Source of the DNA: Chara braunii
Lineage: Eukaryota; Streptophyta; Charophyceae; Charales; Characeae
DNA length: 26,605 bases
Reading direction: 5' to 3'
Assembly: GCA_003427395.1 (NCBI GenBank)
Contig: BFEA01000310.1
Span: forward strand, 1,846,408-1,873,012
Numbering within the stretch: the stretch's first letter is position 1; every line of letters begins with the position of its first letter. The notes beneath the pieces were generated by a model. The model was not told the origin of the DNA. It searched no databases and saw only the letters and a program-made list of their open reading frames with translations. A program made the position numbers and the translations under genes. Positions 1 to 9,516 of this stretch are shown here, in pieces.

Positions 1-32
<32 letters not shown>
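1..32. repeat. (CA)n microsatellite
   Basis: Sixteen uninterrupted CA units form the very start of the window. The far end of the window is a TG run passing into poly-G, so both edges are low-complexity. This suggests the window is a contig whose assembly stopped at simple repeats. Confidence 0.97.
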
Positions 33-35
<3 letters not shown>

Positions 36-163
36 TTGCGCGGGGTTTCGAAGGGTTTTTTTTTTTCTTTTTTTTTTCTGTTTTTTTTTTTTTTTTCGCA
101 ATAGAAAACAACAATGCCCCCAAAACAAATAGGGGCGTGTAGGGTTTTTTTAGCCGTACACAC
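33..163. other. T-rich spacer, no gene
   Basis: After a short unique stretch, several long T runs (about 56-96) lead to the truncated end of the retrotransposon. No LTR end or coding sequence is seen here. The element's 3' part (integrase core and 3' LTR) would be expected at this place and is missing. Confidence 0.6.
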
Positions 164-1240
164 CTACACGTTAGAAAAAAAAATAAAAATCTTGCACCGA
201 ACTTGGCTGGTCGGCCGAGGCCGAACCTGGCCGATTTGGTCGTCGGTCGAGGTCGCGGCCGATCTCCCCCCCTCGGCCACGGCCGGGCGTGCAACATAGC
301 CGGCGACTACCTGATCATGGAACTCTGCTACTGCCCGGACATGTAGCTGTCCTATGGAGGGAATAAAAATACGGGGCTCTCTGGTGCTCTTTGAACCGTG
401 CCAGTACACAAGACCGTTGTCGCCGTGAGAGTAGTTCGGGACGATCTTGCCACTCTGAAGGGTCGCATGGATGTCGCGATAGTCGGGGCAGTGGCGGTAC
501 TGAGTGCAAAACTCGTCGGTCACCGAGTGGTGGACGGTGGTGGCCGAGATGGCAGCGAGTTGGATCTGCTCCAGATTATGGTCAGGGCGTCGGCATAAGG
601 CATCTACAACCCGATTGGTCTCACCCTTTATGTGCTCAGTGATGAAGCTAAACTCGGATAGGTCGCGCCACCAGCGAGTCTGTCGAGGTGTGAGTTTCGG
701 CTTTGTCAGAAAAAACTGGACAAGAGAGTTGTCTGTGCATACCATGAATGTTGCCCCGTGCAGGTATTGACACCATTGCCGAATGGCATAAACTACTGCG
801 AGAAGTTCACGTTCATCTGCAATGTAGTTTATCTCGGCGGGCAGGAGCTGACAGGAGTAAAAGGCTATCAGACAATCACCTGAGCAAGACTCGACAGTGT
901 CGTCCACGACGATGGTAGAAGAATAGTCAATAGAAGGCTCATCAGTAGCTCGACGAGTAGGCGTCAGGTGAGAAGTAGTGGTAGGGGTAGGAGGTGGGAA
1001 GTGAGGGATGCGGGATGAGAGGAATCAGGGAAGGAGAGAAAAATATGAGAAAGCACTCCTGCTACAACAAAGTCTGACACATTGGTGGAAAGGATAAAAG
1101 GGCGATCAAAATCCGGTAGGTGAACAAGCGGTGCACATGTCACTGCCTTCTTGAGGGCGCGCAAGGCGTCCTCGTGGACGGGTGTCCAAGACCATGGCGG
1201 GTTCTTCTGGTGCACATGTCACCGCCTTCTAGAGGGCGCG
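164..1240 (-). pseudogene. gypsy pol: RNase H and truncated integrase
   Basis: The upper part (1215-964) reads WTPVHEDALRALKKAVT then FDRPFILSTNVSDFVVAG. This is the tether and first strand of a Ty3-type RNase H, but the usual catalytic Asp of the TDAS motif is Asn (codon at 1081-1083). After a frame change near 960-907, the frame running down to 164 keeps ADERELLAVVYAIRQW (catalytic Glu), VCTDN (Asp) and VVDALCRRPDH (final Asp). Next comes HVRAVAEFHDQVVAGY, the start of the integrase zinc finger with Tyr where His is usual. The sequence then dissolves into GGCCGA-rich repeats, so the D,D-35-E integrase core is missing. In the family, RNase H removes the RNA template and integrase inserts the cDNA. 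Confidence 0.9.
1130..1240. repeat. 32 bp direct repeat inside RNase H region
   Basis: The sequence beginning GGTGCACATGTCAC at 1130-1161 recurs at 1209-1240 with two mismatches, 79 bp apart. Because 79 is not a multiple of three, this partial duplication also shifts the pol reading frame. Confidence 0.85.
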
Positions 1241-1257
1241 GATGAAATACCTAGTCG

Positions 1258-2260
1258 CTAGTAAGGCCTAGGAAGCCACGAAGCTGGTTGGCAGATGTGG
1301 GGACGGGTCACTCCGCAATAGCAGTGATTTTCGCATCGTCCATGTGAAGACCCTGGTCAGACACGTAGTGTCCTAGAAAGTCCACTTTGTACTGGGCAAA
1401 CTGACACTTACTGAGCTTGGTATAGAATCCATGCTTCGTAAGCACTGTAGGACATCGTGGAGGTGTCTAAGTTGGTCTCCTAAGGTACAATTGTAGACCA
1501 AGATATCCTCTATGTATACGAGAACGCATTTTTCAAGGATGTCCCTAAAGATATCCCTCATGACCCTCTGGAAGTTGGCGTGTGCATTGGTGAGGCTGAA
1601 TGACATCACCCTTAATTCGTAGTGGCCGAAGCGTGACTGAAAGGCGATCTTCATTTGGTCCTCCGGAGCGACGCAGATCTGATGGTAACCGCTACAAAGA
1701 TCAATCGTCGTAAAGAAGCGGTTTCCAGCTAGGCGGTCTAACAACTCATCGGCACAAGGTATGGGGTACCTGTTCTTAACCGTGTAGTGGTTAAGGACAC
1801 AATAATCGATGCAGAGATGGGGAGTTCCATCCGCTTTGCGAGCAAAGAGGATGGGTGCACCCCACGGGGAGTTGTTGAGTTTAATGAGACCCAGTCTATG
1901 GAGCTCCTCAAACTGATGTTCAGTGGCCTCGGGGATCGAGAGTCTCTAGGGTGCCTGGTGGTGAACACAATAGTCAAGAATAAGCTAGATGGAGTGCTCA
2001 ACGTCGCGCATCGGAAGGATGCTGACGCACGAGAACGGTGATGGGAAAACGTCGTGGTACTCTCGAATGAGTTCACGAAGTGTGGGCTCCAGGTCGACCA
2101 TATAGCGTGCGAGTTCCTCATCGTCAGCGTCGGCATCCGATGACGAGGCGTACTCAACAGATGGCGGAGGAAGGGAAGTAGAGATGAAAGTCATGGCGAT
2201 AGGACGATCTGGCTCCTGAGAGATAAGCTCGGCGTCTGGATATGGTGGATCATACTGCAA
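1258..2260 (-). pseudogene. gypsy pol: reverse transcriptase
   Basis: From the N-terminal side the frame shows LRELIREYHDVF, then NNSPWGAPILFARKADGT, CIDYCVLNHYTVKNRYPIP, LLDRLAGNRFFTTIDLCSG, YHQICVAPEDQMKIAFQ, the FGHYELRVMSFSLTNAHANF block and VLVYIEDILVYN. These are the ordered RT motifs of Ty3/gypsy elements. The active-site box reads YIED where YIDD is normal (Glu codon 1508-1510). The palm motif reads MSFSLTNAHANF, where the family usually has Pro and Gly residues. In-frame TAGs lie at 1985-1987 and 1946-1948, and a one-base shift near 1435 moves the end of the fingers/thumb region to another frame, where KVDFLGHYVSDQGLH continues before a TGA. RT would copy the element RNA into cDNA, and this copy cannot. 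Confidence 0.94.
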
Positions 2261-2468
2261 GAGATCTGTAACGTTTACTGTAAAGAAGGTGACGTTGTCC
2301 TATCGGATAAAGTGGGCGAACTGCCGAGGCGAGGTGACGGTGATAAAAGGAGCTGGTATGAGCACGGAAGGCTCCGGGGGAGGAGGGGCGTGGTGTCCCA
2401 GTGGTACCAATAAAAGGTACGCAATACGTCTGTCCACACTTCAATAAGAGAACGAGAGTGTTGGTCGC

Positions 2469-2765
2469 TCAATCGGCCTCGATGCTACGAAACCTACGAG
2501 ACCACGGAGTACCAATAATGAAATCGTACCCCGTCTCCATCACATCCAAATGTAAAGAGGAGCGGTGGTGATGAGACGCCGGGGGACGATTTGTTGGCCT
2601 TAGAGTGAGGAAGAAAGAAAGGTTGGTGACTGTCTGATCGAAGAATCGTTGAGTCTTGTCATCTCCTAGGGTGACGGAGATGGGAGTCAGAGACCCTATC
2701 ATGGGTAAGCGTGGTTCCTTCACCACACGTGGGTGAATGAAGTCGCTCTGAGAACCAGAATTTCA
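2469..2765 (-). pseudogene. gypsy pol: retropepsin-like protease remnant
   Basis: The frame starts with NSGSQSDFIHP immediately after a TGA (2763-2765) and runs through ISVTLGDDKT to GYDFIIGTPWSRRF. Retropepsins have a D-[ST]-G-[AS] catalytic triad near the start and an [IL]-[IL]-G-x-x-W/F flap-distal strand near the end. Both are recognisable here, but the catalytic Asp is Asn (codon 2760-2762). It lies between gag and RT, as expected for an element that would process its own polyprotein. The stop just upstream and the lost Asp make it non-functional. Confidence 0.8.
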
Positions 2766-2832
2766 CAGCGCTAAGTACACCCTCGTGGAGGTCCCGAGTC
2801 ATAGTGGAATGATCAGGAGGGTGCGATCAGGG

Positions 2833-3245
2833 TTAAAGAGGATGGCGAGAAGGCGACGCAGTGCATCGACATGGAGGGTGAGTCACCTTTGACGAGCCTG
2901 GAGCATGCTCCAGTCCGGAAGGGAGGACACAACGTCCTCCCGGGCCGCAAGCTGCTCGCTGCAACCGGCTGAGCGAAGTGCTCGACGCGTCTGTAATCGC
3001 GGAGAGGTAGGAGGGGAGACTGTGGTCTGCGGAGGCGCAGACGGTACCACGACAGAGGGATGAGTCCACTCTATCGGGTCCTGCAATACCTCAACTCTAG
3101 TAGCGAGAGGGGCAAACTGCGATGGAGATGTCGGGAAGCCGACTACTACTAAGGGGGGCGCATGTGTACATTGCACCGTGGCTAGGAGGCGCTGTGGGGA
3201 TCCGAGGCATCGGGGGGGGACTGATCACAACGCTCGCAGGAAAGC
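2833..3245 (-). pseudogene. gag-protease linker, decayed
   Basis: This is a low-information stretch between gag and protease. One minus frame reads LATRVEVLQDPIEWTHPSVV followed by a Ser/Thr/Pro-rich segment, which fits a linker between nucleocapsid and protease. No domain is recognisable. It is assigned to the element only by position and orientation. Confidence 0.5.
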
Positions 3246-5300
3246 TCAGTGGCGGTCGAGGGCGGCGGTATAAGGGCGCTGCGAGGAGGTATGACCATGC
3301 TGGCAGCAGCGCAAACACCCACGCCAATCCAAAATGGCATCGCGCTCCTCAATTGAAAATACACCGCGAGGAGGGATAAAGCCCTGAGGGAGGTCCTGCT
3401 GAGGAACCTCGGGGGGTGACGCACCAGCGTGACCAGAGCGGATGCGTGCCTGAGAGATGGTGGAGAGGGCGAGCTGGAGACGCTCCGCTATAGGGAGGGT
3501 AGAGTCCTCTAGGTGGTAGTGGACGGCCTCGGAGAGGTTGAGGTCGTCGTTGTGGTCACCCTCAGGCGACAGCGGGGCAACAACGTCATGCTCACCATAG
3601 TAGAGCGCGCTGAAGTTGCGTGAGAAGTGGCGGCCCTGCTGCACGGAACAACGGGGACGACCGTGGAAAGGGGAACGACGCTGGGAATTGCCGTGAGAGA
3701 AGGAGGGAGCGTAACCAGTGCGCTGAGGCTGGGAGAAGGAAGTGGGTTGAAGACGGGACCGCATCCGTTGATGGTCTTGACGGCCTCTTAAGCATGCGGG
3801 GCTGATGTGAAGTCATACTATCATAACTCGGAGCGGTACTCAAGGGGAAGTCTAACCAATAAGCGATCGATGAGGGCAACCTTGGGGAGGAACACCACAT
3901 CGTAAATGAGGTGGGCATCTTAAAAGACCTAATGGTGGCGGTTCGGGTCGACAGCGCCACCATAGCCGGACCAGCGTGTACTGACGACACGCTCGAAGGC
4001 GTTAGTCACGTCGTGTCAGGCTCCGAAGCAATCCGACCTAGAAATCCATGAAGGTCGTGGTCTGACCCTCACAAAGGGACAAAGTGTAGAAATCCTCTTA
4101 GGTGTCAAAAGGACCACCACGCAAGTGCGTGGAGAGGTGAACCACCGACTTGTCGAGTGAAACGTCCATGAGCTGGAGCGTCCGGGTGGCAGACTGCAAC
4201 CACTCAGACACACGTATCCTTGTACCGTCATACAACGCAATGTCCGTTAAGCGGACGAGTGGTGCACCATTGTTTTGGCGGCGAGGAGATCGAGAAGCAG
4301 AGGCCTGCGCTACGACCAAGTAAGTCGGCACACGTCCTGGAGAAGAGGGCGCAACTGACTGTATATATCTGGGGCGCATGGTGGAGCTGCGGGGGGACTA
4401 GCGGCAAGCTGCGCGGGAACTACGGTAGAAAAGGCCGCAGCAACCGATGGAGTAGGAATGAGGTAGGATGGGGGTGGAGGGGGTGAAGGGCAAGGGAAGC
4501 GAGCCTCCATGGATGCAAGAGTAGAGGAAGAAGGGGGTGTGCCCAAAGGCGCGGCCACCTGTGAGGGTAAGGGTAGTTGAAGGCGTAAGAGGACGAGGTC
4601 GACCCGGATCTGGGCCAGGTCGGCCTCAAGACGTCGGACATAGATCGAGCGAGGAGTAGTAGGGGAAGTAGACACACGAGCGCCGCGAGCATCCCATAAG
4701 GGGGAAAGCCAGATGGTGCTGCGGTTGTGCGAAGGGGAGGGAGGAGCAAGGCACCCGAAAAAGTTGAGACCGCGGCAAAGGGCTATGGTCTCGTGGTCGT
4801 AGTGATCGGAATTTGGGCGGGTGCATCCGTAGAGTGAGGGAAGGTTTGGCCCGTGGCGGCCGTCGCGCTAGGAGCATGGACAGTCACCAGGATGGACGGG
4901 TCGGGGGCAGCGGAGGATGAACCTCCACCGTGGCCATCATGTCGGAGGACGGGGGACCCGGACATGAGAAGAGAGAGAGTTGGGAGAGGACGGACAGACA
5001 ACGTCCTGGAATTGCCGCATGCTAGCGGTAAGAGTCGCCATCTGTGCCTCTAAGGGCGCAAGGTTCGCCCGTTGCGCCTGGATGCGCGCGAGGAGGGAGA
5101 TGAGAAGGGGGGGGGGAAACCCTTTGGGGCAGATGGCCCTGGTCCGCCTGCACGGTTATGAAGCCCCGTGCCGAGGTCGGCGTCGCATCAGCGGCTTGTG
5201 ACACGTCGTCGACCATGGGGAGGTGACGGGCCGGACTGGAGGGGGCTAGAGGAAGGCCGCGTGAGCGGAGGGCGTAGGGGGGGGTCAGCGGTAAAAAGAG
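3246..5300 (-). pseudogene. gypsy gag, multiply frameshifted
   Basis: Coding character moves among frames. Around 5092-5000 a coiled-coil-like stretch reads LARIQAQRANLAPLEAQMAT. Around 4660-4560 RRLEADLAQIRVDLVLLRLQ is similar. At 4300-4098 there is a capsid-like segment with VRLTDIALYDGTRIRVSEWL and LMDVSLDKSVVHLSTHLRGG. Near 3657-3613, RCSVQQGRHFSRNF looks like a zinc knuckle (normally C-x2-C-x4-H-x4-C) that has lost its second and last Cys. After it comes an acidic C-terminal region with LNLSEAVHYHLEDSTLP. Gag would form the virus-like particle and bind RNA. The start is not definable, and 5300 is an approximate limit. Confidence 0.75.
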
Positions 5301-5455
5301 ACGAGCGGCGCTAGCGAGTCCAGCGCGGGCGCTGTCAAAGAGGGAAGGATGGTTCGGGTCCAGGGTGCCCGAATGGGAAGGGGAAGTTGGGAGAAGGGGT
5401 AATTGGGGAGTAGGCGGGTTAGGAAAACCCTAAACCTTAGAAAAAACCTAAGAAA

Positions 5456-5484
5456 ACCCTAACCGGAGTTTTAGTGGTTAGGGT
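5456..5484. repeat. Telomere-box hairpin
   Basis: ACCCTAACC (5456-5464) and GGTTAGGGT (5476-5484) are perfect 9-base inverted copies with an 11-base loop. Another telo-box-like AAACCCTAAA lies at about 5425-5434. In plants, telo-boxes in promoters bind Myb-like telomere-repeat factors. Whether this one acts for the element is unknown. Confidence 0.6.
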
Positions 5485-5664
5485 AGGGTATCGATAACCT
5501 AACCAAGAAAAGAAAATAACAACCATGGAGGGGAGGGGGAGAGAAAAATAAATAAACAATAAAATTTCAAGAGAAAAATAAAATAAAATATATAATAAAA
5601 ATAATTAATGAAATAAATAAGCAAAATGTGAAGAGAGAAATAATTATTTATGTTTTTGGAATTT

Positions 5665-5990
5665 TCGGCAGCATTTCCTTACTCCCCATGGGGTAAAGAA
5701 TGTGCCAAGAGGAAGGAGAGATTAAGATAAGCACACAAAGGTTCAAAATGCCGCAAATTATAAATTTCAAAAAAAAAATAAAAAAAAAATAAGTAAATAA
5801 ATAAATGACAAGGTGGAGAGTGAAGAGAGATTAAGTGTTGAATTTTTTAAAACTTTCGGCAATATTTCGTTACCCCCATGGGGTGGAGGTGTGCCGGCAA
5901 GGATATGACAAAGTAAGATGTAGAGAGTGGGGAGAAAAAATAAAATTTCGGCAACACTTCGTTATCCCCACGGGGTTAAAATGTGCGCCG
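5665..5990. repeat. Three copies of a CGGCA...CCCCATGGGGT module
   Basis: Related modules of about 40 bases begin near 5667, 5856 and 5947. Each has TTTCGGCA, then a short A/T-containing stretch with TTCSTTA, then CCCCATGGGG (or CCCCACGGGG), then a G/T stretch with TGTGC. The spacing is about 190 and 91 bases. ATGGGG/CCCCAT is itself a small palindrome. Function is unknown. Confidence 0.75.
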
Positions 5991-6200
5991 ATAGCGAAAA
6001 TAACAAAGTCCTACTAGATCTAGAGATGTCGCAGAAAAAAAAAATAAAAAAAATCGAGATTTCAAAATAATAAAAATAAAAAGAAAATAAATAAAAAAAT
6101 GAGAAAGGAAGTAGAAGATGAAGATGAGCAAGTCAAACAAGGTCTGACTTAATTGCGATGGACACATAACCACACGTGTGTTGTCATGCACTAGTGGGGA

Positions 6201-6212
6201 GTGATGATACCA
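6201..6212 (-). other. Candidate primer-binding site (tRNA-Met type)
   Basis: On the minus strand this reads TGGTATCATCAC. The first eight bases match the usual plant retrotransposon site complementary to the 3' end of initiator tRNA-Met (TGGTATCAGAGC), and the last four have diverged. It lies upstream of gag in the right orientation. Confidence 0.5.
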
Positions 6213-6485
6213 AACTCTTGGTTGGCCAAGAGCAACAAGATCACCGAGATTCACTCGATCTTGGCCTTCAAGATGTTGGCAGCCTGTTGCTGCAGCAGAA
6301 ATGATGTTGGATTAATCAAGGGTTGACAGAGATTTTGATCAACCACCCTGGTTGCCTGACGCGCTGACCCCTAGGCAGGGGGCCAGGGGGGTCTTCACCG
6401 CTGAACATGTTATTCGTTAAAATAGGACACTATACTGTGTCCTCTTTCTGACGAATTCATTTTTGGCTGCATTCCAAGCAACGTA
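6213..6485 (-). other. Possible 5' LTR remnant, unassigned
   Basis: If the primer-binding site is right, the 5' LTR should begin here and run to higher coordinates. I see no clear TG...CA ends and no second copy in the window to compare with. A T-rich and then C/G-run segment is present, but no gene. Confidence 0.3.
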
Positions 6486-7235
6486 GGCACGCCCATCCAC
6501 GGCTTAAGCACATGCAGAAGTGTGCTGAGATCCGTACTTGTGAAACTTTATAAATGATATCCGAAATAAGGAAGCGTGTTTTAACCCGTACATGTTAGGC
6601 ACGCCGCACGGTAACCTTGTGTGGAAGTGTGTCGGGATCGTTACTTGCTGAACTTCAAAAACATGGCACTGTTGGGAATCCTGTGCAGAAGTGTGCTGGG
6701 ATCTGTACTTGTTAAACTTCATAAACGAATAACGATAGGCACGCCCATCAGGGAACCCTGTGCGGAAGTGTGCTGGGAGCCTTACTTGTTGAACTTCAGA
6801 AATGTGCCGTGAATCTTGTGCCGAAGTGTGTCGGGATCTGCACTTGTTAAACTTCATAAACGAATAACGACAGGCACGCGCATCAGGGAACCCTGTGCGG
6901 AAGTGTGTTGGGATCCGTATTTGTTAAACTTCAATTCCATAATTGTGACGAGCAATGTGTCATGATTGCATCCTCGTTGGATAATTATATTAGAAGACGT
7001 AGAATAGCGACAGGCACGCCCATCCGGGATACCTGTGTAATAGTGTGGCTCCCAATGTTTCATGATTACATCCTCGTTGGATAATTATATTAAAAGACGT
7101 AGAGTAGCGACAGGCACACCCATCCGTAATGCCTGTGCGATAGTGTGTCGGGAACCACACTTGTCAAACTTCAAGTTTGTGAATGTGATGAGCCAGTTGT
7201 CATGATTGAATCCTTGTTGGTTAATACTATTTATT
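6486..7235. repeat. Mosaic tandem array (about 8 degenerate units)
   Basis: Units carry AGGCACGCCCATC, then a CCTGTGCGGAAGTGTG block, then GGGATCCGTACTTGTTAAAC, then TTCATAAACGAATAACGA. Starts lie near 6486, 6598, 6675, 6735, 6811, 6871, 7011 and 7111. The later units add a second block with CATGATTGCATCCTCGTTGG and ATAATTATATTAGAAGACG, present in three diverged copies. Units are 60-140 bases and some lack the first block, so the array grew by unequal exchange and internal loss. There is no coding potential beyond repeat-derived frames. Confidence 0.85.
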
Positions 7236-7837
7236 TCTTTTATGCGTGAGTTGTACATGCATGGCTATCATCTCGTCCGAGGCGGTTGTCTGGATGTTGT
7301 AGAGATTCAGACTTCTTTAAAAGTACAAACAGTAACTGTTATTTTTGACATACAATTTATTTTTCCCGGTCAATAATGCAAAATTGTTGGTCACATGTAA
7401 TTCAGGCGGTCACAAGTACATGATTGTCTATGCACACAAGACACGTGATGTCACTGGTCTTTCACTCTTTGCATAACGAACCTCACACCCACACACTCAC
7501 CGAGATTTGTCTTGCGTCCACACTCCAATTCGTCATGTCGCACCACACACACGAATATCATTTCGAGGTGAATTATATGCACAACCTTGGATGACCTGGA
7601 CACAATTTGCAACGAGATGAATGTAATGACACGACAGACGAGCAGGTCAATGTAATGACACGACCGACGAGCCGGACCTGATAGAGATTCCAAAGGCAAT
7701 ACGCGACACCAAACTGGCAGTCAACATACCAAAGACAACTCAAACCCGCAACACTGAAAGAAAGTAATGTGGTTGTGAAAGCGACAGTTAAAATATGAAA
7801 TATTCTGAAACAGAAGTTTGCAAATCAATCGAATCCA
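7236..7837. other. No gene recognised
   Basis: A/T-rich and mixed sequence downstream of the Ulp1-like gene. It contains one 29-base tandem duplication with the core AATGTAATGACACGAC (about 7619-7676). It could include the 3' untranslated part of that gene, but no signal shows this. Confidence 0.5.
7619..7676. repeat. 29 bp tandem duplication
   Basis: AATGTAATGACACGAC followed by a GACGAGC-containing tail occurs twice head to tail with a few substitutions. Confidence 0.8.
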
Positions 7838-8628
7838 TCAAAGACAACGACATTCCAAGACACATGATGTCAGTTGTCGTCTAAAATACAGAATATTTTT
7901 ACAAGAGAACCTGAAAGGCGGTTGATTGCCACGTTGCAACAGTGTCGCAAACATCAACATAAACACCCCGCAACTAACTTTATCCACTTGTCTTGGAACT
8001 CCCACTATAACAACATCTGCTGCCACCGACTTCCAGCGCCTGCACGAGCGCCTATGTGATGTTTGACATTCCAAATAGTGTACGATCTACTCGAAAACAC
8101 TAAGGTAAAAACTAGAATTGACTACAACGCAAGGAAAAGAATCAAAAAATCTCAAGAACATTATCTCTCAAGCTCACGGAAAGGAGGATCCTGTGATCAT
8201 TATCTTTGAGGACTGGAACAAATATAATATCATATTCAAGCAGATCCACGTTTTTAGCCCATCTTTCCACCCCGCCGTGCCCTTGAAGTTGCATTTTACT
8301 GAAGAAGAAAGAATTAAAGGCGAAGACTCGAAGGCCAGGCGGGATGTCACTTGTCCCATATGTGGTCGTTCCTAATAGCGCCATGTAGAAGTTGACCACC
8401 TCATTATTCACCCTGTCGTCGGTAAGTGAGAGGGTGAGAATATCCTTCACTGCAATTCGCAACTGACCATTGTGGAGGGTCGAGAGTACTGTGTCAGGTG
8501 GCACCAAGCCTCGTTCAATGTCGTCCAAAACCTGCAAGCTTCCAATCGCAGTCACTGCTGTTCCAGGTGTCGTGGCCCGCACTGCACAACATCGAGCGAA
8601 GGACAGGGGGGAAAGTGAGAAACAGAAC
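7838..8628 (-). pseudogene. Ulp1-like (C48) cysteine protease domain, broken
   Basis: The minus strand gives a Ulp1/adenain-type catalytic domain. The N-terminal half includes VPPDTVLSTLHNG, then LTDDRVNNEVVNFYMALL (the family's W-L-x-D-x-x-I-N-x-Y region). It then shows VFAFNSFFFSKM, WAKNVDLLEYDIIFVPV and DHRILLSVSLRDNVLEIF. The His of DHRILL is the expected catalytic His, usually followed by Trp. The expected next residues, Asp-Ser, are present but one base out of frame because of an A6 run at 8144-8149. In that second frame a TAG lies at 8087-8089. The frame then gives VPRQVDKVSCGVFMLMFATL with the oxyanion Gln and the nucleophile Cys. All four catalytic positions survive, so the break looks recent. 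Ulp1 enzymes cut SUMO or polyproteins. In plants they are often carried by DNA transposons, which may be its origin. Confidence 0.82.
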
Positions 8629-8632
8629 ACTA

Positions 8633-8898
8633 AGGATTCTCCTTCATCGCATAACGAGTAGCTAAGAATTTCTCATACATGGCCTGACCCCTAGTCACAG
8701 ATCGTGGATATGTGCCTTTCTCTGGGGGCAGAAGGGAAAGACACTCCTTAATGGCAATGGCATGCTCCTTCTTCCCGATTTCGACATCAACCTCTGACGC
8801 CTTTAACATGTCTTTGTGTTTTGTCGTCAACCCCAAGACTGTATGCAATATGTATGCCGGATATTTAGAGGGCCTCCGTGTTCAAGACGACCCTACCC
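8633..8898 (-). pseudogene. Ulp1-like gene, middle exon
   Basis: The frame reads KYPAYILHTVLGLTTKHKDM, then EIGKKEHAIAIKECLSLLPP and GTYPRSVTRGQAMYEKFLAT, ending KENP before a TAG. A pyrimidine-rich tract ending TACAG at 8899-8903 gives a plausible acceptor. Its phase fits the donor at 9721, because one base from the upstream exon plus GG restores this frame. One TGA (8882-8884) then lies inside the exon. On the downstream side, a pyrimidine tract ending GTGCAG near 8585 could be the acceptor for the catalytic exon, but no good donor is seen. No domain is recognised. It looks like the helical region that precedes the catalytic domain in transposon-borne Ulp1 proteins. Confidence 0.6.
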
Positions 8899-9516
8899 CT
8901 GTACACCTGAAGAAAGACAAAACGGAAAGTGAATACATGTTTCCGAAGAAGAACTCGACGAAACGACAATTAAAGGACCACGAAATCTAAAAGACGCAGG
9001 ACCCATGCAATTACAAAACCCCGTCATGCCATGAGAGTGCGAGAGAGAGAACTTCCGCACGAGCCACGTTGCAAAACAAAACGAGCAGTGCACTCGAGCT
9101 CGACACCCCCGCCCTTCAGAAGGGAAAAGCACATCAAGTCACAGAAGGGGAAGGCAAACATCTCTGAAGTCCGGATCCCAGCGGACTTTTCCAAAACAGG
9201 GAGATGACCCAACCCCTGTGTAACCGAAGGAAGAGAAAACGAAAAATGAACTCACGTAATCCAAGACGAACCCGAAGAAAACGACAACTCAAGAACCACG
9301 AAATGTAGAAGACACAGGACCTATCTATTTACAGAGCCCCGTTAAGCCATGAGAAAAATAGAGAATACTTCCGTGCAGGTCCCGCTGGAAAACAAAAGGA
9401 GCAGTGCCTTCGACCTCGACACCCCCGCCCTTCAGAAGGGAACCTCAACAAGCCACAAACCCGGAGGCCAAACATTTCCGAAGTCAGGATCCCGGCGGAC
9501 TTTTCCCAATCGAGGC
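8886..9516. repeat. Tandem duplication of about 315 bp carrying the dyad
   Basis: Copy 1 (about 8886-9202) and copy 2 (about 9203-9516) align along their length. Shared landmarks are ACCCCTGT, CCACGAAAT, AAGCCATGAGA or its variant, CGACACCCCCGCCCTTCAGA and a terminal dyad. The dyad starts at 9166 in copy 1 and at 9480 in copy 2. The duplicated unit includes the intron acceptor region of the Ulp1-like gene. A partial dyad (GCGGATCCTGGCGGACTA) follows at 9556-9573. Confidence 0.88.

Larger units (their letters stand above)
5301..6200 (-). other. A/T-rich leader between PBS and gag, no gene
   Basis: This 900-base stretch has no credible coding sequence. It holds A-rich tracts, telomere-like boxes near 5425-5484, and three copies of a module with a CCCC-ATGG/ACGG-GGT core. 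By position it is the transcribed but untranslated leader of the gypsy element. Confidence 0.5.
164..6212 (-). mobile_element. Degraded Ty3/gypsy LTR retrotransposon
   Basis: Read on the minus strand, the order is primer-binding site, A-rich leader, gag, protease, reverse transcriptase, RNase H and integrase start. This is the Ty3/gypsy (Metaviridae) order, because integrase follows RNase H. The copy is dead. Gag changes frame several times, pol carries TAG and TGA stops, catalytic acidic residues are altered in protease, RT and RNase H, and integrase ends just after its zinc-finger start. No paired LTRs could be found. The 3' LTR is absent and a 5' LTR, if present, would have to lie above 6212. 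Family assignment is firm from the RT and RNase H. The exact outer boundaries are inferred. Confidence 0.93.

Noticed and set aside
6504-6857. 117-codon minus-strand frame with repeated HTSAQDS and FNKCRS words
   Set aside because: The repetition is that of the tandem DNA array, with no independent protein signal.
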